Below, piece by piece: positions 60,564 through 62,396 of a DNA stretch of 62,396 nucleotides. How positions within the stretch are numbered: position 1 is the first letter of the stretch; each line of letters begins with the position of its first letter. Origin of the DNA: Rubrivivax sp. (GTDB lineage: Bacteria; Pseudomonadota; Gammaproteobacteria; Burkholderiales; Burkholderiaceae_C); assembly GCA_014859905.1 (NCBI GenBank), contig JACZKT010000512.1, forward strand, positions 1 through 62,396, in the 5' to 3' direction. The position numbers were made by a program, and so were the translations under genes. The notes under the pieces were generated by a model. The model searched no databases. It was not told the DNA's origin and saw nothing but the letters and a program-made list of their open reading frames with translations.

Positions 60564-61658
60564 CTCACTGACGGCGACCTCGTCAACCCCGTAGCAGTCC
60601 AAGTGAAGCCAGCACCACATCGGCCGAACGGCCCGCGCGAGCCTTGTCGTGGTACCTGAGGCGGCAGCCTTTGCCGTCAACCCCGCGCCGATGCTGGCGA
60701 TCCGGGCCATCGCCACACCAGATCGGCCCTGCCCCCGAGTCGCATCCCGTCAACTGCCCGCCCCAAGCGGGGGCCGATGCGGTGCCTTGCGGCGGGAGCG
60801 GCGCCCGCGGCCTTGACCGTGGGTGGGGTCGCGGTTTCCACTGTGGGCTCCCGAGGGCTCCTCGCCCTGCTCCGTGATGTCAAACATGACGAGCACAGGG
60901 GCGTCGCAGTCGTTACCTGCCTCGTGTCTTCAACCGAAGTTCCCGTCCCGAACGGGTGGCGCGACCGGCATCGACCTCCAGAAGGATCGAAGCCGCGAGC
61001 GTGCCGAGCCATCCCCTCCGCAGTGACCTGCCCGGTCCCGGCCAGCCGCATCCCCGTGATGACGGCTGGGCGCTCCAGAAGCGCACCGGCGCAGCAGAAC
61101 CCCGTGGCGGCACCTGATGCCGCGCACCGTTCCCGCCAGCCCTTGAGCACGCGCATCCTGCGCATCGTGCGGCCTGATGGCCTCGATGAGGCTCCCCGCA
61201 CGACCTTCGCTCATCAACTCGACACCGCCCTGGACTCTCGGTCAGGGGTGGACCCATGCGAGTGGCCGGCGCTGCACACCAGGCCTGATCCACCGAATGA
61301 CCCAGGGCTCGACCCTGGCGTCGATGTCGCACCCAGCCCCGAGCGGGGTGGACATCACCACTGCCGTCGCGTCGCAGAAATGCGCAGGCGGCCTGGATCA
61401 ACACGTTTCTATTTTTAAGACTGACCGAGCTGGCCGAGGACCTCGAACGAGGACCCTGGACAGCAAAGCCATGGGTGGGCGTGGCGCCAGCAGAGATCGA
61501 TCGCCGCACCGACGTTTCACACGATCTCCGTCACCGTGGGCTTGCCAGGAATCGGCCCCGGCGATGTCTCGATGGATTCCTCCAACTCCGGTCGCCTTCC
61601 CGACCGCTCATCCACGGCGCGCTGTTCGGGCAGTTCGCCACCCTGCAGAAAGCCCACC

Positions 61659-62396
61659 ATGCCCCGCATCCGCCGTGAACAACCCTCGTGCCGCCGCCGG
61701 CAGGCGCCCCCCTCCCGCAACGATCAGCGGGACGCGTCCACCCTGCCCTCCTCATCCACCCGCCCTCGCAGGTCACCGGCCAGCCCCGGCCGCCTCCACG
61801 GCCAGGACTCGCCGCGTCGCCAGACCTGGGCGGGCAAGTCACCCCAGGAGGTGCTGGCCCTGTACCCGCCAGGCAAGACTCCTGTGAACCGGGTGGTGGA
61901 CGTGCTGATCGAGCTGTTCAACCCGCTGCACACCGCGCTGGAGAAGACGGTGTCGCACAAGACGCGCTACGAGCGCGCCCACTTCCTGCGGCGCTTCTTC
62001 CGTGAGCTGCACACCGACGCGGGCTTCAAGCTCGCGCCCGACCCGCGCAACCTGGGGCAGCGCCATGTCCAGGCGATGGTGAAGGTGTGGCAGCGCCGCA
62101 AGCTCTCGCCGGGCACCATCCAGACCTACCTCAGCTTCCTGCGCGGCCTGGCGATGTGGCTGAACAAGCCGGGCTTCATCCGCAAGCCCGAGCACTACGG
62201 CCTGACGCCCAAGGAGTACGAGCGCCACGAGAACGCCCAGCGCGACAAGAGCTGGAGCGGCAACGGCATCGACGTCGAGGCGCTGCTGGCCAAGGTCTCC
62301 GCCTACGACGCCCGCATCGGCGCGTCGATGCGCCTGATGGTGATGGTCGGCCTGCGGCGCAAGGAATCGGTCATGTGCCGGCCCTACGCCCATGTC
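61659..62396 (+). CDS. Phage-type tyrosine recombinase/integrase, 3'-truncated by window end (not in supplied ORF track)
   Basis: Manual translation from ATG 61659 is open to the window end: ...NRVVDVLIELFNPLHTALEKTVSHKTRYERAHFLRRFFRELHTDAGFKLAPDPRNLGQRHVQAMVKVWQRRKLSPGTIQTYLSFLRGLAMWLNKPGFI...MRLMVMVGLRRKESVMCRP; last part resembles the catalytic box I Arg context. Confidence 0.8.
   Translation, partial: MPRIRREQPSCRRRQAPPSRNDQRDASTLPSSSTRPRRSPASPGRLHGQDSPRRQTWAGKSPQEVLALYPPGKTPVNRVVDVLIELFNPLHTALEKTVSHKTRYERAHFLRRFFRELHTDAGFKLAPDPRNLGQRHVQAMVKVWQRRKLSPGTIQTYLSFLRGLAMWLNKPGFIRKPEHYGLTPKEYERHENAQRDKSWSGNGIDVEALLAKVSAYDARIGASMRLMVMVGLRRKESVMCRPYAHV

Overview
GC-rich chromosomal accessory region, Burkholderiales-like in gene content and style (inference; no search was run). 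Left to right: (i) c-di-GMP signalling cluster (0-7 kb): hybrid histidine kinase cut by the window edge, two REC-EAL proteins in inverted orientation, a response regulator plus the 5' remnant of a second copy, and a frameshifted CZB-GGDEF cyclase. (ii) An IS3-family element with recognisable inverted repeats, a FliA-type sigma factor and an IS5 remnant (7-10.3 kb). (iii) NitT/TauT-type ABC transporter plus a biotin-dependent acyl-CoA carboxylase locus with TWO carboxyltransferase genes, CoA-transferase, GntR and TauE (10.4-20.8 kb). (iv) IS110 remnant, 3-oxoacid CoA-transferase A/B and an orphan TctC/Bug protein. (v) A catabolic block (24.2-41 kb): ThDP enzyme, aldehyde dehydrogenase, PRISE-like reductase, TIM-barrel isomerase, FAD dehydrogenase, flavin reductase, IclR, then DUF35/thiolase, CoA-transferase, enoyl-CoA hydratase and acyl-CoA dehydrogenase. 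(vi) Two Liv-type ABC transporters on opposite strands around a Gfo/Idh oxidoreductase and an enolase-superfamily enzyme, then hydantoinase A/B, RidA, GntR and a 2-hydroxyacid dehydrogenase. (vii) IS21 istA remnant, ParM/ParR-like pair and a tyrosine-recombinase-like integrase running off the window end that is absent from the supplied ORF track. The strongest observations are an old tandem duplication (CMD/flavin reductase/FAD dehydrogenase/IclR) in which complementary copies survive, a nested inverted-repeat element at the duplication junction, a shared palindromic operator-like motif GTGCC-N7-GGCAC, and a candidate undescribed alicyclic/enone degradation pathway.
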